Positions 37,736-47,746 of a stretch of DNA of 64,000 nt are shown here, piece after piece. The stretch spans positions 62,001 to 126,000 of the forward strand of contig KI535284.1 of NCBI GenBank assembly GCA_000488855.1, given 5' to 3'. The notes below the pieces were generated by a model. That model had not been told where the DNA came from. It made no database searches and saw only the letters and a program-made list of their open reading frames with translations. Numbering within the stretch: the first letter of the stretch is position 1; the number at the start of each line of letters is the position of its first letter. The translations under genes were made by a program, and so were the position numbers. This DNA is from Eubacterium brachy ATCC 33089 (GTDB lineage: Bacteria > Bacillota > Clostridia > Peptostreptococcales > Anaerovoracaceae).

Positions 37736-38974
37736 ATGCAAACCGGATGGGATTTTAGAAATAATATGATGGAAGTTAAAGAAAAAAATGGAATAACGGA
37801 AAATTTCGATGATATCGTATGCGTTCACAATGAATTTTGTGGAGGATGTTCTTTTCAGAACATCTCATATGCAGAGCAACTTGAAATTAAAGAAAACGAG
37901 ATTTTAACCCTTATAGATAAGAAAAAGTTAAGTGTGAATTTAATAGAAAAAATTGAGCCTAGTCCAATTAAATTTCGATATAGAAACAAAATGGAATATA
38001 CCTTTGGCGATCTTGTGAAAGATGGAGAAATGACATTAGGAATGCACAAAAAAGGGTTTCATATGTCAATCGTGACCGTCGATCAGTGTCAACTGGTTCA
38101 CGAAGATTACAACAAGGTATTAAAAGCTGTTTTGGAATTTGTCAGAGAGAAAGGTTATAGAAAATATAATAAAAAAACGCATACGGGATTTTTAAGGCAT
38201 CTGATTGTCAGAACAGGCTACAATACCGGTGAGATGCTGGTAAATTTAGTTGTTTCAAGTCAGGATTCTTTAGATGAAAGTGAATTTAAAGAAATGATAA
38301 TGTCCCTTGAGTTACTTCACAAAGTTGTAGGCATCATGGTTACCGTTAACGATGATAAAGCTGACGCTGTTCAAAAAAATGGAGTTAAAGTCATTTATGG
38401 CAGAGATTATTATATTGAGAAATTATTAGGTTTACAGTTTAAGGTCAGCATATTCTCATTCTTTCAAACCAATATCGCAGCTGTTGAGAGATTATACAGA
38501 CAAGCAATGGACTTAATCGATGATTTGTCAGGCAAGGTAGTATTCGATCTCTTTTGTGGAACAGGAACCATAAGTCAGAGTATGGCAAAGAGTGCGAAGC
38601 AGGTAGTAGGTGTGGAAATTGTAAAAGAGGCGGTTTTGGCTGCAGAAGAAAATGTAAAGCTTAATAACATTGATAATTGTAAATTTATAGAAGGCGACGT
38701 GTTTGAAGTTCTTGATATGATAGAAGAAAAACCGGATGTGATCGTTTTAGATCCACCGAGGATGGGAATCGAAGCTAAGGCATTAGATAAAATTTTAAAA
38801 TATGAAGTAGATGAAATAGTATACATATCTTGCAATCCTAAAACCCTGGTGGAGAATTTGTATTATATGGAGTATTACGGATATACAGTTGAGTATTTAA
38901 AGGGCTTTGACAACTTTCCCAATACTAAGCATACCGAATGTATCTGCAAACTGAAGAGGATAAAAAATATTTAG
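37736..38974 (+). CDS. 23S rRNA (uracil-C5)-methyltransferase, RlmD/RlmCD family
   Basis: SAM-dependent RNA uracil-C5 methyltransferase, 412 residues at most. An iron-sulfur-type Cys cluster (CVHNEFCGGC, then VDQCQLV) lies before the methyltransferase fold (VFDLFCGTGTIS about 270). The catalytic Cys is in YISCNPKTLVEN and the substrate loop has LDPPRMG. The TRAM domain is missing, as in shorter clostridial members. The start is unsure: no good ribosome site precedes ATG 37736, and ATGs at 37766/37769 would remove 10-11 residues. Which 23S position it modifies cannot be told from sequence. Confidence 0.88.
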   Translation: MQTGWDFRNNMMEVKEKNGITENFDDIVCVHNEFCGGCSFQNISYAEQLEIKENEILTLIDKKKLSVNLIEKIEPSPIKFRYRNKMEYTFGDLVKDGEMTLGMHKKGFHMSIVTVDQCQLVHEDYNKVLKAVLEFVREKGYRKYNKKTHTGFLRHLIVRTGYNTGEMLVNLVVSSQDSLDESEFKEMIMSLELLHKVVGIMVTVNDDKADAVQKNGVKVIYGRDYYIEKLLGLQFKVSIFSFFQTNIAAVERLYRQAMDLIDDLSGKVVFDLFCGTGTISQSMAKSAKQVVGVEIVKEAVLAAEENVKLNNIDNCKFIEGDVFEVLDMIEEKPDVIVLDPPRMGIEAKALDKILKYEVDEIVYISCNPKTLVENLYYMEYYGYTVEYLKGFDNFPNTKHTECICKLKRIKNI

Positions 38975-39095
38975 AGAAAATAGGTCTCATTTAAATGCTT
39001 TTCGACGTATTTTTATGTAAAACGGATATTTTAGAATAAATGAAAATTAATGAGAGAAAATGACGTATTTTCATTGATAAACAGAGGTAAACGAA

Positions 39096-40505
39096 ATGAA
39101 GAAATATTTTAAAATTACAATGTCTATTCTTATGTCGGCTATTTTAGTCATATCTTTGGCAAGTTGCAACAGCTCCGAAAAAGATATAGATGCCAAGATT
39201 AAGAATACGGTTGATGCATATTATGAAAATATGAAAAACTCTATTGATGAAGGTGACAGTTATAGCGATATAGCAAGTAGGATAAAGAAATATTTGGATA
39301 GAGAAGGATTCAAAACAAGGGTCTTTTCGAAGGAAAGCATAGTTGTATACGTGAACAGAAAAGAAAACAGTGCGAATAATGAAAAAAGGATTTTCAATAT
39401 TTCATTTTCAAAGGAGACTGCAAAGGGAAGCGGTCAGGCTATTGCAACAATACTTGGAGTCTTAAAAAATTCGGAGAAAAATGGCGATATAAAAGTTATG
39501 ATAACACCGGTGAGGGATGGCTATAAATACGGTCTTGAATCAATTCCGAAAAAAGAATTTGCCGGATATGATTTCATAAATTTAATATCATCTAAAGATA
39601 CGGGTACTGCAATTTCCTCACCTAAAACCGAAGTTTTCAAGATAAGTAAAAAAGCAGTAAAAAATAAGCCCAAGGGAGAAATTGCATATAGAATTGGTAT
39701 AAAGGGTTTGATGAAAGAGGATAGTGGAAATAGAAGTGAAAAGCATGCTAATCCGATTACGAACTTAGGTGGGATTTTATTGAGAGCAAAAAACGCAGAT
39801 ATCAATATTGAAATAGTCAATTTTAGCAGCACAGGAGATATCAGCAAATACCCATATGAAGGCTTTGTTGAAGTGGTGATAGAAAAGGGAAGCCAGGAAA
39901 AATTTGAAGAAAGACTCAAGAATGCAAAAGAAGATTTTCTTAAAAAAAATAAAAAATTGAATCCCGATGTGACATTTGATTACGAGCAGATCGAAATGCC
40001 GAAAAAAGCATATTCGTACGGAGCGACAATGGATATATTGAGTTTAATATATACATTGGAAGACGGAATATTTATGACTACAGAAAGGGATTATAAAGGA
40101 GATATTGAAGCGTTGGACACAATTGCAAACATCAGAACTGAAAATAACAAACTCGAATTGAGCATTATGGCGAGAGCAGTGAGTGATGAAGCTATGGACA
40201 GTATGAGAGAGAATTTTAAAATGACTTCAGGAATCTTAGGATTTTCAATGCAAAGTGAAGAAAGAGCAACTACTTGGAAGAAAAAATCAGAAGAGTACTG
40301 GAAGAAAAGCGGAATATATGACGTTTTGGGTAAAAATACAGATCAAAATAAGGAACTGTTCGTAGAGAGCCCGGGCTCCTATGTCGCAGGCAAATATACT
40401 GATTTAAATGTAGCAGAAGTAAGATTTAACTTTGATAAACTGAAAGATGTTGCGAGAGGGTTGAAAAAATTTGTAGAGGAAAATACCAAAACAAAAGATA
40501 AATAA
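39096..40505 (+). CDS. Lipoprotein resembling a PepD-type M20 peptidase without metal ligands
   Basis: A 469-residue surface lipoprotein: hydrophobic signal with lipobox ISLASC, Cys at residue 24. The rest follows the layout of PepD (aminoacyl-histidine dipeptidase, M20 family). An N-terminal exopeptidase-like segment matches SDIASRIKKYLDREGFKTRV; GSGQAIATILGVLKN sits where active enzymes have GADNGIG; a lid-like middle and SIMARAVSDEAMDSM complete it. The metal-binding segments of active PepD (HLDMV, DEETG, and the final His) are not seen. I infer a non-catalytic, possibly peptide-binding derivative; the resemblance was judged by eye. It is apparently monocistronic. Confidence 0.55.
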   Translation: MKKYFKITMSILMSAILVISLASCNSSEKDIDAKIKNTVDAYYENMKNSIDEGDSYSDIASRIKKYLDREGFKTRVFSKESIVVYVNRKENSANNEKRIFNISFSKETAKGSGQAIATILGVLKNSEKNGDIKVMITPVRDGYKYGLESIPKKEFAGYDFINLISSKDTGTAISSPKTEVFKISKKAVKNKPKGEIAYRIGIKGLMKEDSGNRSEKHANPITNLGGILLRAKNADINIEIVNFSSTGDISKYPYEGFVEVVIEKGSQEKFEERLKNAKEDFLKKNKKLNPDVTFDYEQIEMPKKAYSYGATMDILSLIYTLEDGIFMTTERDYKGDIEALDTIANIRTENNKLELSIMARAVSDEAMDSMRENFKMTSGILGFSMQSEERATTWKKKSEEYWKKSGIYDVLGKNTDQNKELFVESPGSYVAGKYTDLNVAEVRFNFDKLKDVARGLKKFVEENTKTKDK

Positions 40506-40575
40506 ACCGCATCGTTTTAACGATCTGTTAATTTGTTCAACTTTTGATAAACGAACAGTTATTTTATTATTTTGC

Positions 40576-40604
40576 TTGCAAAACCCATAGTGATATGTTA
40601 GAAT
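40576..40604 (+). promoter_or_regulatory. rpmB promoter
   Basis: TTGCAA (40576-40581), 17-base spacer, TAGAAT (40599-40604), about 68 bases before the start. Confidence 0.65.
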
Positions 40605-40671
40605 ATTTTTTGTTATTATGAGATGAATGCGAGAAAATCTTTATATACTATAGGAAAAGGAGGTGCGGCAA

Positions 40672-40863
40672 ATGTCAAAAAAATGTGAAGTTTGTGGCAA
40701 AGGACAGGTATCTGGTAACAGAGTTTCTCACTCTAACAGACATACAAGAAGAAAATGGAATGCCAATATTCAGTCAGTTAGGCTTGAAGAAAATGGTAAA
40801 GTCAGAAAGGCTAACGTTTGTACCAGATGTATCAGGTCAAACAAAATTACCCGTGCCAACTAA
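40672..40863 (+). CDS. rpmB: 50S ribosomal protein L28
   Basis: 63 residues, with the zinc-binding form of L28: CEVC near the N-terminus (residues 5-8) and CTRC near the C-terminus. The body has NRVSHSNRHTRRKWNANIQ. The start is set by AGGAGGTG, so the upstream in-frame GTG at 40663 is not used. A terminator follows directly. Confidence 0.97.
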   Translation: MSKKCEVCGKGQVSGNRVSHSNRHTRRKWNANIQSVRLEENGKVRKANVCTRCIRSNKITRAN

Positions 40864-40878
40864 TTTCGTATGGACATG

Positions 40879-40903
40879 CTGCACTTTTTTAGTGCAGTTT
40901 TTT
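40879..40903 (+). terminator. rpmB terminator
   Basis: CTGCACT (40879-40885) pairs with AGTGCAG (40891-40897) and is followed by six Ts. It separates rpmB from asp23-recG. Confidence 0.85.
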
Positions 40904-40927
40904 ATTGCATAAAAAAGAGGGTATTTT

Positions 40928-41350
40928 ATGAAGACAATAGAAAAAAATAAATTGGGCAATATATCAATCTCTCAAGATATTATCAGAAGTATCATAGTCG
41001 ATAAAACAATAGCTTCTTTAGGAAAAGAGTATTTGAAAAACGTTTTTCTGACAAATTCTAAAGGTAAAAAAATCAGCAGATTTAATACATCGGCGGGAAT
41101 AAAATTCCATTTCAATAAGCGAAAGAGCTGTTCCACGGAAGATGTAGAAATCGTCGTTTACATGATTTTAAAATTCGGTACTAGCATAAAGAACACAACA
41201 GATACAATAGGTAGAAGTATAAAAAATATAATAGAAACGAGTTTTGATATACCGGTATCCAAAATAAAATTTGTAATAACAGGAATAGAATCCAAGATAA
41301 TAGTCAGAAAAGAAATAGAGGTAATTCAAATATATGCTATTAAAAAGTAA
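40928..41350 (+). CDS. Asp23/Gls24 family protein (YloU-like)
   Basis: A 140-residue cytoplasmic protein of the Asp23/Gls24 envelope-stress-associated family: LGNISISQDIIRSIIVDKT at the start, then VEIVVYMILKFGTSIKNTT and a helix before a final VRKEIEVIQIYAI strand. In Bacillus the equivalent (yloU) lies between rpmB and yloV-recG. Here the yloV (DAK/fatty-acid-kinase) gene is missing and recG follows with a 17-base overlap. Confidence 0.82.
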   Translation: MKTIEKNKLGNISISQDIIRSIIVDKTIASLGKEYLKNVFLTNSKGKKISRFNTSAGIKFHFNKRKSCSTEDVEIVVYMILKFGTSIKNTTDTIGRSIKNIIETSFDIPVSKIKFVITGIESKIIVRKEIEVIQIYAIKK

Positions 41351-43472
41351 AACTCTAGATAAGATTAAAGGTATTGGACCTAAAAAACAAATGCTGTTAC
41401 AAGGAATGGGACTTTACAACACATATGATATGATAAACAATCTGCCTATAAGCTATAAAGATATGAGATACGTTTCTGACATTGCTCAAATTCAAAAAGA
41501 AAGGTCAGAAGATATCGAAAACGGCCAGGGCAAGGGCAATAGACTGATATTGGGAAGAGTAGTTTCAAATAACTCTGCAAATTCAGCATTTAGAAAAGGA
41601 CATCACAAAAAAAATCGAATGATAAAAGTTACCGTTGGAGATCATACAGGCAAAATCCAAATATATTTTTTTAATACTCCATATGTAGAAAAAATCCTAT
41701 ACAGAGGTAAGGAATGCTATTTTTATGGCAAGATTAAAAAAATGGTAAACGGTTTTTTCGTCATGATTCAACCGGAGATAATAGAAAAAAATAGATTACA
41801 AAAAGAAATTGTTCCTGTATACAGACTTCCGAAAGGAATATCCCAAAAAGAAATTATAAATATAATAAAGAATGAATTGAACGAAAAAATTCACGATCCT
41901 ATACCGGAGAACATCATTGAAAATAGGAATTTGATGACGTATGGAGAATCTCTGCTAAATATTCATTTTCCAAGGTCAGTAGAAAAGTATAAAAGCGCAA
42001 AATATCGAATGGTATATCAAAATCTTTTCTTGATGGAACTCGGCATAGAAACTATGAGAAATCAAAATTTTAGAGGTAATATGATAGATGCGCAATATGA
42101 TGCGATGGAAAAATTACTACCATTTAAGCTGACCGCAGCACAAAAAAATGCAGTCGAAGAAATCAGAAAAGACATGAAATCAGGAATGCAGATGAATAGA
42201 CTGTTACAAGGAGATGTGGGTTCGGGAAAGACTGCAGTAGCTATATTGGCATTATATGTGACAATTGCATCCGGTTTTCAAGGCGTGATGATGGCACCTA
42301 CTGAAGTATTGGCAACTCAGCACTACGATAGCTTCCAAGGTCTTTTCAAAAAATGCGGATACAAGACCATTCTGCTGAAGGGAAGTATGAGAAAAAGAGA
42401 AAAGGAAGAGGCGCTCAACTCAATAAAAAGTGGAGATGCAAAGTTAATCTTAGGCACGCATGCGCTTATACAAGACTATGTTGAATTTGATAACTTAGGA
42501 CTCGTAATAACTGATGAACAACACAGATTCGGTGTAAATCAGAGGATTAAAATCACTGAAAAAGGAAAAACTCCTCATGTACTAGTCATGACTGCAACGC
42601 CGATTCCCAGAACTTTGGCAGTGCTGATGTATGGAAATTCAGATATTTCGATATTAGATGCCTTGCCGTCGGGAAGAAAGCCGATAATAACTGAGAATAT
42701 ACTTAAAAAGAATAGAAGGCAGATGTATTTAAATATGATTCATGAGGTGAAATCCGGTAGACAGATTTATGTTGTTGCCAGCAGAATTCATGAAGAAGAT
42801 AACGATGAAATGGAAGATGTGGAGATGAGCTGTTTCATGCATCAAAATGAAGATATCAATTTAGAAACTATCGATAAACATTTTGATAAACTTAAGTCGG
42901 TAGAGGATCTTTACCGAGAGATAAGTCAATTATACGGACCTTGGGGCATTAAAGTGGAAATCTTACACGGACAGATGAAGCAAGAAGAAAAAGAGGATAT
43001 TATGAACAAATTTTACAGCGGTGAGATTCACGTTCTGATATCTACAGTAATCATAGAGGTGGGAATAGACGTTCCCAATGCTACGGTTATGATTATAGAA
43101 GATGCTGACAGATTCGGTTTGGCACAGTTACATCAGCTCAGAGGAAGAATAGGAAGAGGCGAACATCAGTCGTATTGCTTTTTGGTGAGCGACAGAAAAG
43201 GAAAAATTGCCAGTGAAAGAATTGATTTAATGTGTAAAAGCAACGACGGCTTTTATATAGCGGAAAAAGATCTGGAATTGAGAGGCCCCGGCGAAATATT
43301 CGGCTTCAGACAACACGGCAAACTTGACGAAATTTTAAATTTAGCCATCAGATATAAAGAAGTTATGAAACTTGCTAAAGATGATGTACAGAGCATAAGA
43401 GGAGAACTTTCAGATGAATTGATATTCATGGTTAAAGAGTTGTATAACGATAGCGAAAAATTGAATTTATAA
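41334..43472 (+). CDS. recG: ATP-dependent DNA helicase RecG
   Basis: Regresses stalled forks and branch-migrates junctions. The 712-residue protein has the N-terminal wedge/OB region (about 1-240, with KGIGPKKQMLLQGMGL), Walker A GDVGSGKTAVA (about 300), the DEQH box (VITDEQHRFGV), and motif VI (QLRGRIGRG). An insertion of about 40 acidic residues occurs near 490-530 (HEEDNDEMEDVEMS). Overlaps asp23 by 17 bases. Confidence 0.96.
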   Translation: MLLKSKTLDKIKGIGPKKQMLLQGMGLYNTYDMINNLPISYKDMRYVSDIAQIQKERSEDIENGQGKGNRLILGRVVSNNSANSAFRKGHHKKNRMIKVTVGDHTGKIQIYFFNTPYVEKILYRGKECYFYGKIKKMVNGFFVMIQPEIIEKNRLQKEIVPVYRLPKGISQKEIINIIKNELNEKIHDPIPENIIENRNLMTYGESLLNIHFPRSVEKYKSAKYRMVYQNLFLMELGIETMRNQNFRGNMIDAQYDAMEKLLPFKLTAAQKNAVEEIRKDMKSGMQMNRLLQGDVGSGKTAVAILALYVTIASGFQGVMMAPTEVLATQHYDSFQGLFKKCGYKTILLKGSMRKREKEEALNSIKSGDAKLILGTHALIQDYVEFDNLGLVITDEQHRFGVNQRIKITEKGKTPHVLVMTATPIPRTLAVLMYGNSDISILDALPSGRKPIITENILKKNRRQMYLNMIHEVKSGRQIYVVASRIHEEDNDEMEDVEMSCFMHQNEDINLETIDKHFDKLKSVEDLYREISQLYGPWGIKVEILHGQMKQEEKEDIMNKFYSGEIHVLISTVIIEVGIDVPNATVMIIEDADRFGLAQLHQLRGRIGRGEHQSYCFLVSDRKGKIASERIDLMCKSNDGFYIAEKDLELRGPGEIFGFRQHGKLDEILNLAIRYKEVMKLAKDDVQSIRGELSDELIFMVKELYNDSEKLNL

Positions 43473-43518
43473 TATTAGCGAAGCTAGAGGCGACATATAA
43501 TATATGACAGGAGATGAA

Positions 43519-44055
43519 ATGAGAATAATTGCGGGAGATTATAAAGGGAGACGGTTAGAAGGACCGCTTGACGATAGAGTAAGACCGACCGGTGATAAGG
43601 TAAAAGAGGCTATATTTTCAATTATTATGAATCACTTGGACGGCAACATATGTTGCGATCTGTTTTCAGGAACCGGCAATCTAGGGTTGGAAGCATTATC
43701 TAGAGGATGTGATAAGTGCTATTTTATGGATGAATCAAGCAACAGCATAAAAACGACATGGAATAATATCAAAATTTGTAAAGCAGATGAGTACTCAGTT
43801 GTTTTGCAAGGGGATTCCATCAAAAATTTACACAGAATAAGAGATAAAATCGATATATTTTTAATAGATCCGCCTTACGGTTTTGGATTGGAAGAGAAAG
43901 CCATTGAAAAAATAGGTGAATTGAATCTTTTAAATGAAGGTGGAGTGATAGTTGTAGAACATAAAAAGGGAATTCGTCTTCCTGAAAAAATAGAGAAATT
44001 TTCCAGGATAAAAGAGAGAAGATACGGCAGTGTTGAATTATCTATATATATGTGA
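43519..44055 (+). CDS. rsmD: 16S rRNA (guanine966-N2)-methyltransferase
   Basis: Methylates G966 of 16S rRNA. 178 residues with MRIIAGDYKGRRL at the start, SAM motif DLFSGTGNLGLEALSRG and catalytic DPPYGF. Start 43519 is 5 bases after AGGAG; an upstream in-frame ATG (43504) lacks a site. The order rsmD-coaD is standard in Firmicutes. Confidence 0.95.
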   Translation: MRIIAGDYKGRRLEGPLDDRVRPTGDKVKEAIFSIIMNHLDGNICCDLFSGTGNLGLEALSRGCDKCYFMDESSNSIKTTWNNIKICKADEYSVVLQGDSIKNLHRIRDKIDIFLIDPPYGFGLEEKAIEKIGELNLLNEGGVIVVEHKKGIRLPEKIEKFSRIKERRYGSVELSIYM

Positions 44056-44093
44056 TAGAATTATGATAATTAGCGATTTTGGAGGAAAAATCT

Positions 44094-44585
44094 ATGAAAA
44101 AAGCCCTATATGCGGGATCGTTTGATCCTCTTACCAGCGGACATGTTAACATCATAGAGCGTGCCGCCAGCATATGCGACGAATTAGTAGTAGGAGTTAT
44201 TAGAAATCCGCAGAAAGCCCCATATTTCACAGTTGAAGAAAGGGTGAAGCTGATAGAGGAAAACGTTGCACATTTAGAAAATGTGGCTGTGGACTCGTTT
44301 GAAGGCTTACTGGCTGAGTATGTGAACAACGGAAAGTTTGATGTGGTAATCAGAGGAATGAGAGGAACCTCTGATTTTGATTGTGAGATACAGATGGCAC
44401 AGATGAATGCCAGATTGTATAATGATTGCGTTGAAACGGTATTCTTGATGACTGATCCTCGGTATTCATTTTTAAGCTCCAGTATGGCAAAAGAAGTATA
44501 TTCTTTGAACGGAAACTTAACAGGATTGGTACCGGAAAATATTTTAAAGGCGATGGAGGAGAAGAAGGATGATGAACGTAGATAG
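44094..44585 (+). CDS. coaD: Phosphopantetheine adenylyltransferase
   Basis: Fourth step of coenzyme A synthesis: 4'-phosphopantetheine plus ATP gives dephospho-CoA. The 163-residue protein has the nucleotidyltransferase motif AGSFDPLTSGHVNI, RGMRGTSDFDCE and the ISSS-type loop FLSSSMAKEV. Start 44094 follows GGAGG with 8-base spacing. Its 3' end overlaps the next gene by 17 bases. Confidence 0.96.
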   Translation: MKKALYAGSFDPLTSGHVNIIERAASICDELVVGVIRNPQKAPYFTVEERVKLIEENVAHLENVAVDSFEGLLAEYVNNGKFDVVIRGMRGTSDFDCEIQMAQMNARLYNDCVETVFLMTDPRYSFLSSSMAKEVYSLNGNLTGLVPENILKAMEEKKDDERR

Positions 44586-45096
44586 ATTGATTAAAGAATT
44601 GGAAGATATCGTCAATAATGCGAGCAGTGTGCCGTTAACCAATAAGGTTATGGTAGATGGTGAAGAAGTTATCAGCATTTTGAATGAAATTGAAAAAGTA
44701 TTACCGGATGAAATTAAACAAGCCAGATGGATTCAAAACGAAAGAGATAGAATTTTGACAGAGGCGAAAAAAGAATACGAAACTGTCGTGAATGATGCCA
44801 AGAGACACGCAGAAGCTTTGGTGGACAAGAATGAGGTTTTATCCAGATCGAGAAAACGCTCTGAGGAGTTGATGAAGGTGACCGATGAAAATATCAGAAA
44901 AATGAAAATGGGAACCTATGACTACATTGACAACGTGCTTTACAATTTTCAAGAACAGATGGTTGAACTGAATAAATTATACGAAGAAATGTTTTCGACG
45001 TTAAATAACAGCTTTGATAAGGTGGAAAAATTACTTGTTGATAACAGAGAAGAGATAAAGGATATGGCATATAAAACTCAGATGAATAAAAACTAA
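44569..45096 (+). CDS. Coiled-coil protein, unknown (ATP synthase B-like helix)
   Basis: A 175-residue, highly charged, all-helical protein with no signal or membrane segment. The central part (about 45-120, ILTEAKKEYETVVNDAKRHAEALVDK) resembles the stalk helix of ATP synthase b/V-type H subunits and DivIVA-like coiled coils. A gene of this type often sits between coaD and ylbM in Clostridia; its function is unknown. Tandem ATGs at 44569 and 44572 share the site GGAGGAG. Confidence 0.75.
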   Translation: MMNVDRLIKELEDIVNNASSVPLTNKVMVDGEEVISILNEIEKVLPDEIKQARWIQNERDRILTEAKKEYETVVNDAKRHAEALVDKNEVLSRSRKRSEELMKVTDENIRKMKMGTYDYIDNVLYNFQEQMVELNKLYEEMFSTLNNSFDKVEKLLVDNREEIKDMAYKTQMNKN

Positions 45097-45130
45097 AATT
45101 TGAGATTTTGGTGGAATTAGATAAATAAAA

Positions 45131-46453
45131 ATGTTGAAAAAGGAATTTAAAAATATTTTGGGGATTGTAGCTGAATACAATCCCTTTCATAATGGTCATA
45201 AATATCAAATTGAATACTGCAAGAAAATTGGAAAGGCGGACGTTGTGGTGGCTGTGATGAGCGGTAACTTTTCACAGAGAGGTGAACCTGCAATTTTAGA
45301 TAAGTGGAACAGGGCAGAAATGGCACTGAAAAATGGGGTGGATTTAGTTATTGAATTGCCATTTTATTACAGTTGCAATGGAAGTAGTATATTTGCAGAG
45401 GGTGCTATGAAGACTTTGTCTTTCATAGGATGCGTAAATAACATGTGTTTTGGAATCGAAGGAAAAGTATATGAGAAAATTATAGAGGTATCTAATCTGC
45501 TGAAAGAAGAAACCAACGAGTTTTCAACTTTCATAAAGGAAAGCATAAAAAATGGAGAAAGCTATCCAAGGACAGTTGAAAAGGCTGTAATTGCAAGTCT
45601 AGGAGATGAATACGCAGTACTTTTTACACCGAATAATTTGCTGGCGATGGAATATTTAAAATATACTGAATTATTTGAAAAAAGAAATAGTGCGAATACT
45701 ATAGGAAATATTGAAAAAAATTTTTTAAATATAGTACATATCGATAGAAATAATGTAGATCACAACTCTACAAATATAGATGACGATAAAGAGTTTAATA
45801 GTGGTAAAAGCATTAGGAAAATTCTAGAAAGCAAAAGATTTCAAAGAATTTATACTTTTCATAATCGTTCGGAAATTGAAGTGAAACGACTGTGTGACAT
45901 GTTGAAGGTTCCATTAGAAACCGGGAAAATACTCCTTGGAAACTCAGAAGACTTAAATGGAGACAGACACAAAAATTTATACAGTATTTTACAATATAAA
46001 TTAATGTGTGAACCCTTGGGTAAAAGTCAGAGCAAATCGGTTTCTGAGGGGATGGAAAATTTATTTAAAAAACATATCAGAAATTCTTCTCCAGAAGAGT
46101 TTATAAATCACGTTACCTGTAAACGCTATACTTCTGCAAGAATTAGACGAGCTATGATACATTTTATTTTAGGTATTGAAAATGACTACTCACAAGATGA
46201 GTACGTAAGGATTTTAGGTTTTACGGATAATGGAGCTAGACTGTTGAAACAAATCAAAAAAGATAAGAGCAACTCCGCACCTATTGTCACAAATGTTAAT
46301 AAACACAGAGATGAGCGTGCAAATATCGAAGAAAAAGTCGATTTATCTACAGATATTAAGGCGACGGATTTGTACAATTTAATTTCAGGTAGAGACCTGT
46401 ATAAAAACAGCGATTTCGTGAAAAAACCTGTAATTATTACCCATCAGCATTGA
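45131..46453 (+). CDS. tmcAL: tRNA(Met) cytidine acetate ligase
   Basis: YlbM/TmcAL forms N4-acetylcytidine at the wobble position of elongator tRNA-Met, using acetate and ATP. The 440-residue protein begins with LGIVAEYNPFHNGHKYQIE (HIGH-like nucleotidyltransferase motif), followed by VVVAVMSGNFSQRGEPAILDKWNRAEMAL and VIELPFYYSCN. It is adjacent to ackA, as in Bacillus, where acetate metabolism and this enzyme co-occur. Position 45131 has only a weak ribosome site. Confidence 0.93.
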   Translation: MLKKEFKNILGIVAEYNPFHNGHKYQIEYCKKIGKADVVVAVMSGNFSQRGEPAILDKWNRAEMALKNGVDLVIELPFYYSCNGSSIFAEGAMKTLSFIGCVNNMCFGIEGKVYEKIIEVSNLLKEETNEFSTFIKESIKNGESYPRTVEKAVIASLGDEYAVLFTPNNLLAMEYLKYTELFEKRNSANTIGNIEKNFLNIVHIDRNNVDHNSTNIDDDKEFNSGKSIRKILESKRFQRIYTFHNRSEIEVKRLCDMLKVPLETGKILLGNSEDLNGDRHKNLYSILQYKLMCEPLGKSQSKSVSEGMENLFKKHIRNSSPEEFINHVTCKRYTSARIRRAMIHFILGIENDYSQDEYVRILGFTDNGARLLKQIKKDKSNSAPIVTNVNKHRDERANIEEKVDLSTDIKATDLYNLISGRDLYKNSDFVKKPVIITHQH

Positions 46454-46478
46454 TTTTATGTAGTTTTTAATATATACT
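46450..46478 (+). promoter_or_regulatory. ackA promoter
   Basis: TTGATT (46450-46455), 17-base spacer, TATACT (46473-46478), overlapping the tmcAL stop codon. Confidence 0.7.
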
Positions 46479-46540
46479 AAATAAGTATGGAATTTAAAAT
46501 GATGCGACAGTGCGAAGACTTATATGCTTAGGAGGAAAAA

Positions 46541-47743
46541 ATGAAAATTTTAGTAATTAATTGTGGAAGTTCTTCTCTGAAATATCAGGTATTGGATATG
46601 AATGGAGAAGTTTTGTTAGCTAAGGGTTTAGTTGAGAGAATTGGATTGGAAGGTTCTGTTATAACCCATGAAAAAATCGGAATGGATAAGGTTGTCACAA
46701 CGACCCCGATGGAAAATCACAAGAAAGCTATAGCTTTAGTTCTGGAAGCAATTATAAATAAAGAACATGGTGTGGTAAACGATATGAGTGAAATTCAGGC
46801 TGTAGGTCATAGAGTCGTTCATGCCGGAGAAAAATATGCAAGCTCTGTGCTCATTACCGAAGATGTTATGGCGGCCCTTGAGGAATGTGTTGCATTAGCA
46901 CCGTTACACAATCCACCGAATTTGCTTGGCATTGAAGCATGTCGAGAATTGATGCCGACAACTCCAATGGTAGGCGTATTTGATACCGCATTTCATCAGA
47001 CAATGAAGCCTGCATCGTACATCTATGCTATACCGTATGAATATTATGAGAAATACGGAGTTAGGAGATATGGCTTTCACGGAACTTCTCATAGATACGT
47101 TTCTCAAAAATGTGCAGAGATATTGGAACAAGATATCAAAAATCTAAAGATAATCACTTGCCACCTGGGTAACGGCGCATCTATTGCTGCGGTTCAAAAC
47201 GGCATATGCGTGGATACTTCTATGGGATTTACACCGCTAGAAGGACTTGTAATGGGAACCAGATGCGGAGACATCGACCCGGCTATCGTTACTTTCTTAC
47301 AGGATGCTGAAAACTTAACATCTGATCAGGTAAATGACATCATGAATAAAAAATCTGGAGTATTTGGTATTTCCGGAGTATCTTCAGATTTTAGAGACAT
47401 TGAAACTGCAGCAGCTGAAGGCAATGAAAGGGCAAAGCTAGCCATAGATATTTTCGCACAAAAAGTCAGAAAATACATAGGCGCATACATAGCTGAAATG
47501 AATGGTGTAGATGCTATCGTATTTACTGCGGGAGTCGGTGAAAACGGAATAGATATGAGAAAGACAATTTGTGCGGGATTAGATAACTTGGGTATAATGC
47601 TGGACGATGAAAAAAATAATGTTAGAGGTAAAGATAGAGTTATTTCGACAGATAATTCAAAAGTGAAAATTGTATTGATTCCGACAGATGAGGAATTGAC
47701 AATCGCCAGAGATACAAAGGAAATCGTTGGAAATTTGAAATAA
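46541..47743 (+). CDS. ackA: Acetate kinase
   Basis: Converts acetyl phosphate and ADP to acetate and ATP; the main substrate-level phosphorylation step for acetate-forming fermenters. 400 residues, the usual size, with [12 protein letters not shown] at the start, [22 protein letters not shown] and [14 protein letters not shown]-type C-terminal segments ([17 protein letters not shown]). Strong ribosome site aggaggaa. pta is not adjacent. Confidence 0.97.
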   Translation: MKILVINCGSSSLKYQVLDMNGEVLLAKGLVERIGLEGSVITHEKIGMDKVVTTTPMENHKKAIALVLEAIINKEHGVVNDMSEIQAVGHRVVHAGEKYASSVLITEDVMAALEECVALAPLHNPPNLLGIEACRELMPTTPMVGVFDTAFHQTMKPASYIYAIPYEYYEKYGVRRYGFHGTSHRYVSQKCAEILEQDIKNLKIITCHLGNGASIAAVQNGICVDTSMGFTPLEGLVMGTRCGDIDPAIVTFLQDAENLTSDQVNDIMNKKSGVFGISGVSSDFRDIETAAAEGNERAKLAIDIFAQKVRKYIGAYIAEMNGVDAIVFTAGVGENGIDMRKTICAGLDNLGIMLDDEKNNVRGKDRVISTDNSKVKIVLIPTDEELTIARDTKEIVGNLK

Positions 47744-47746
47744 ATA

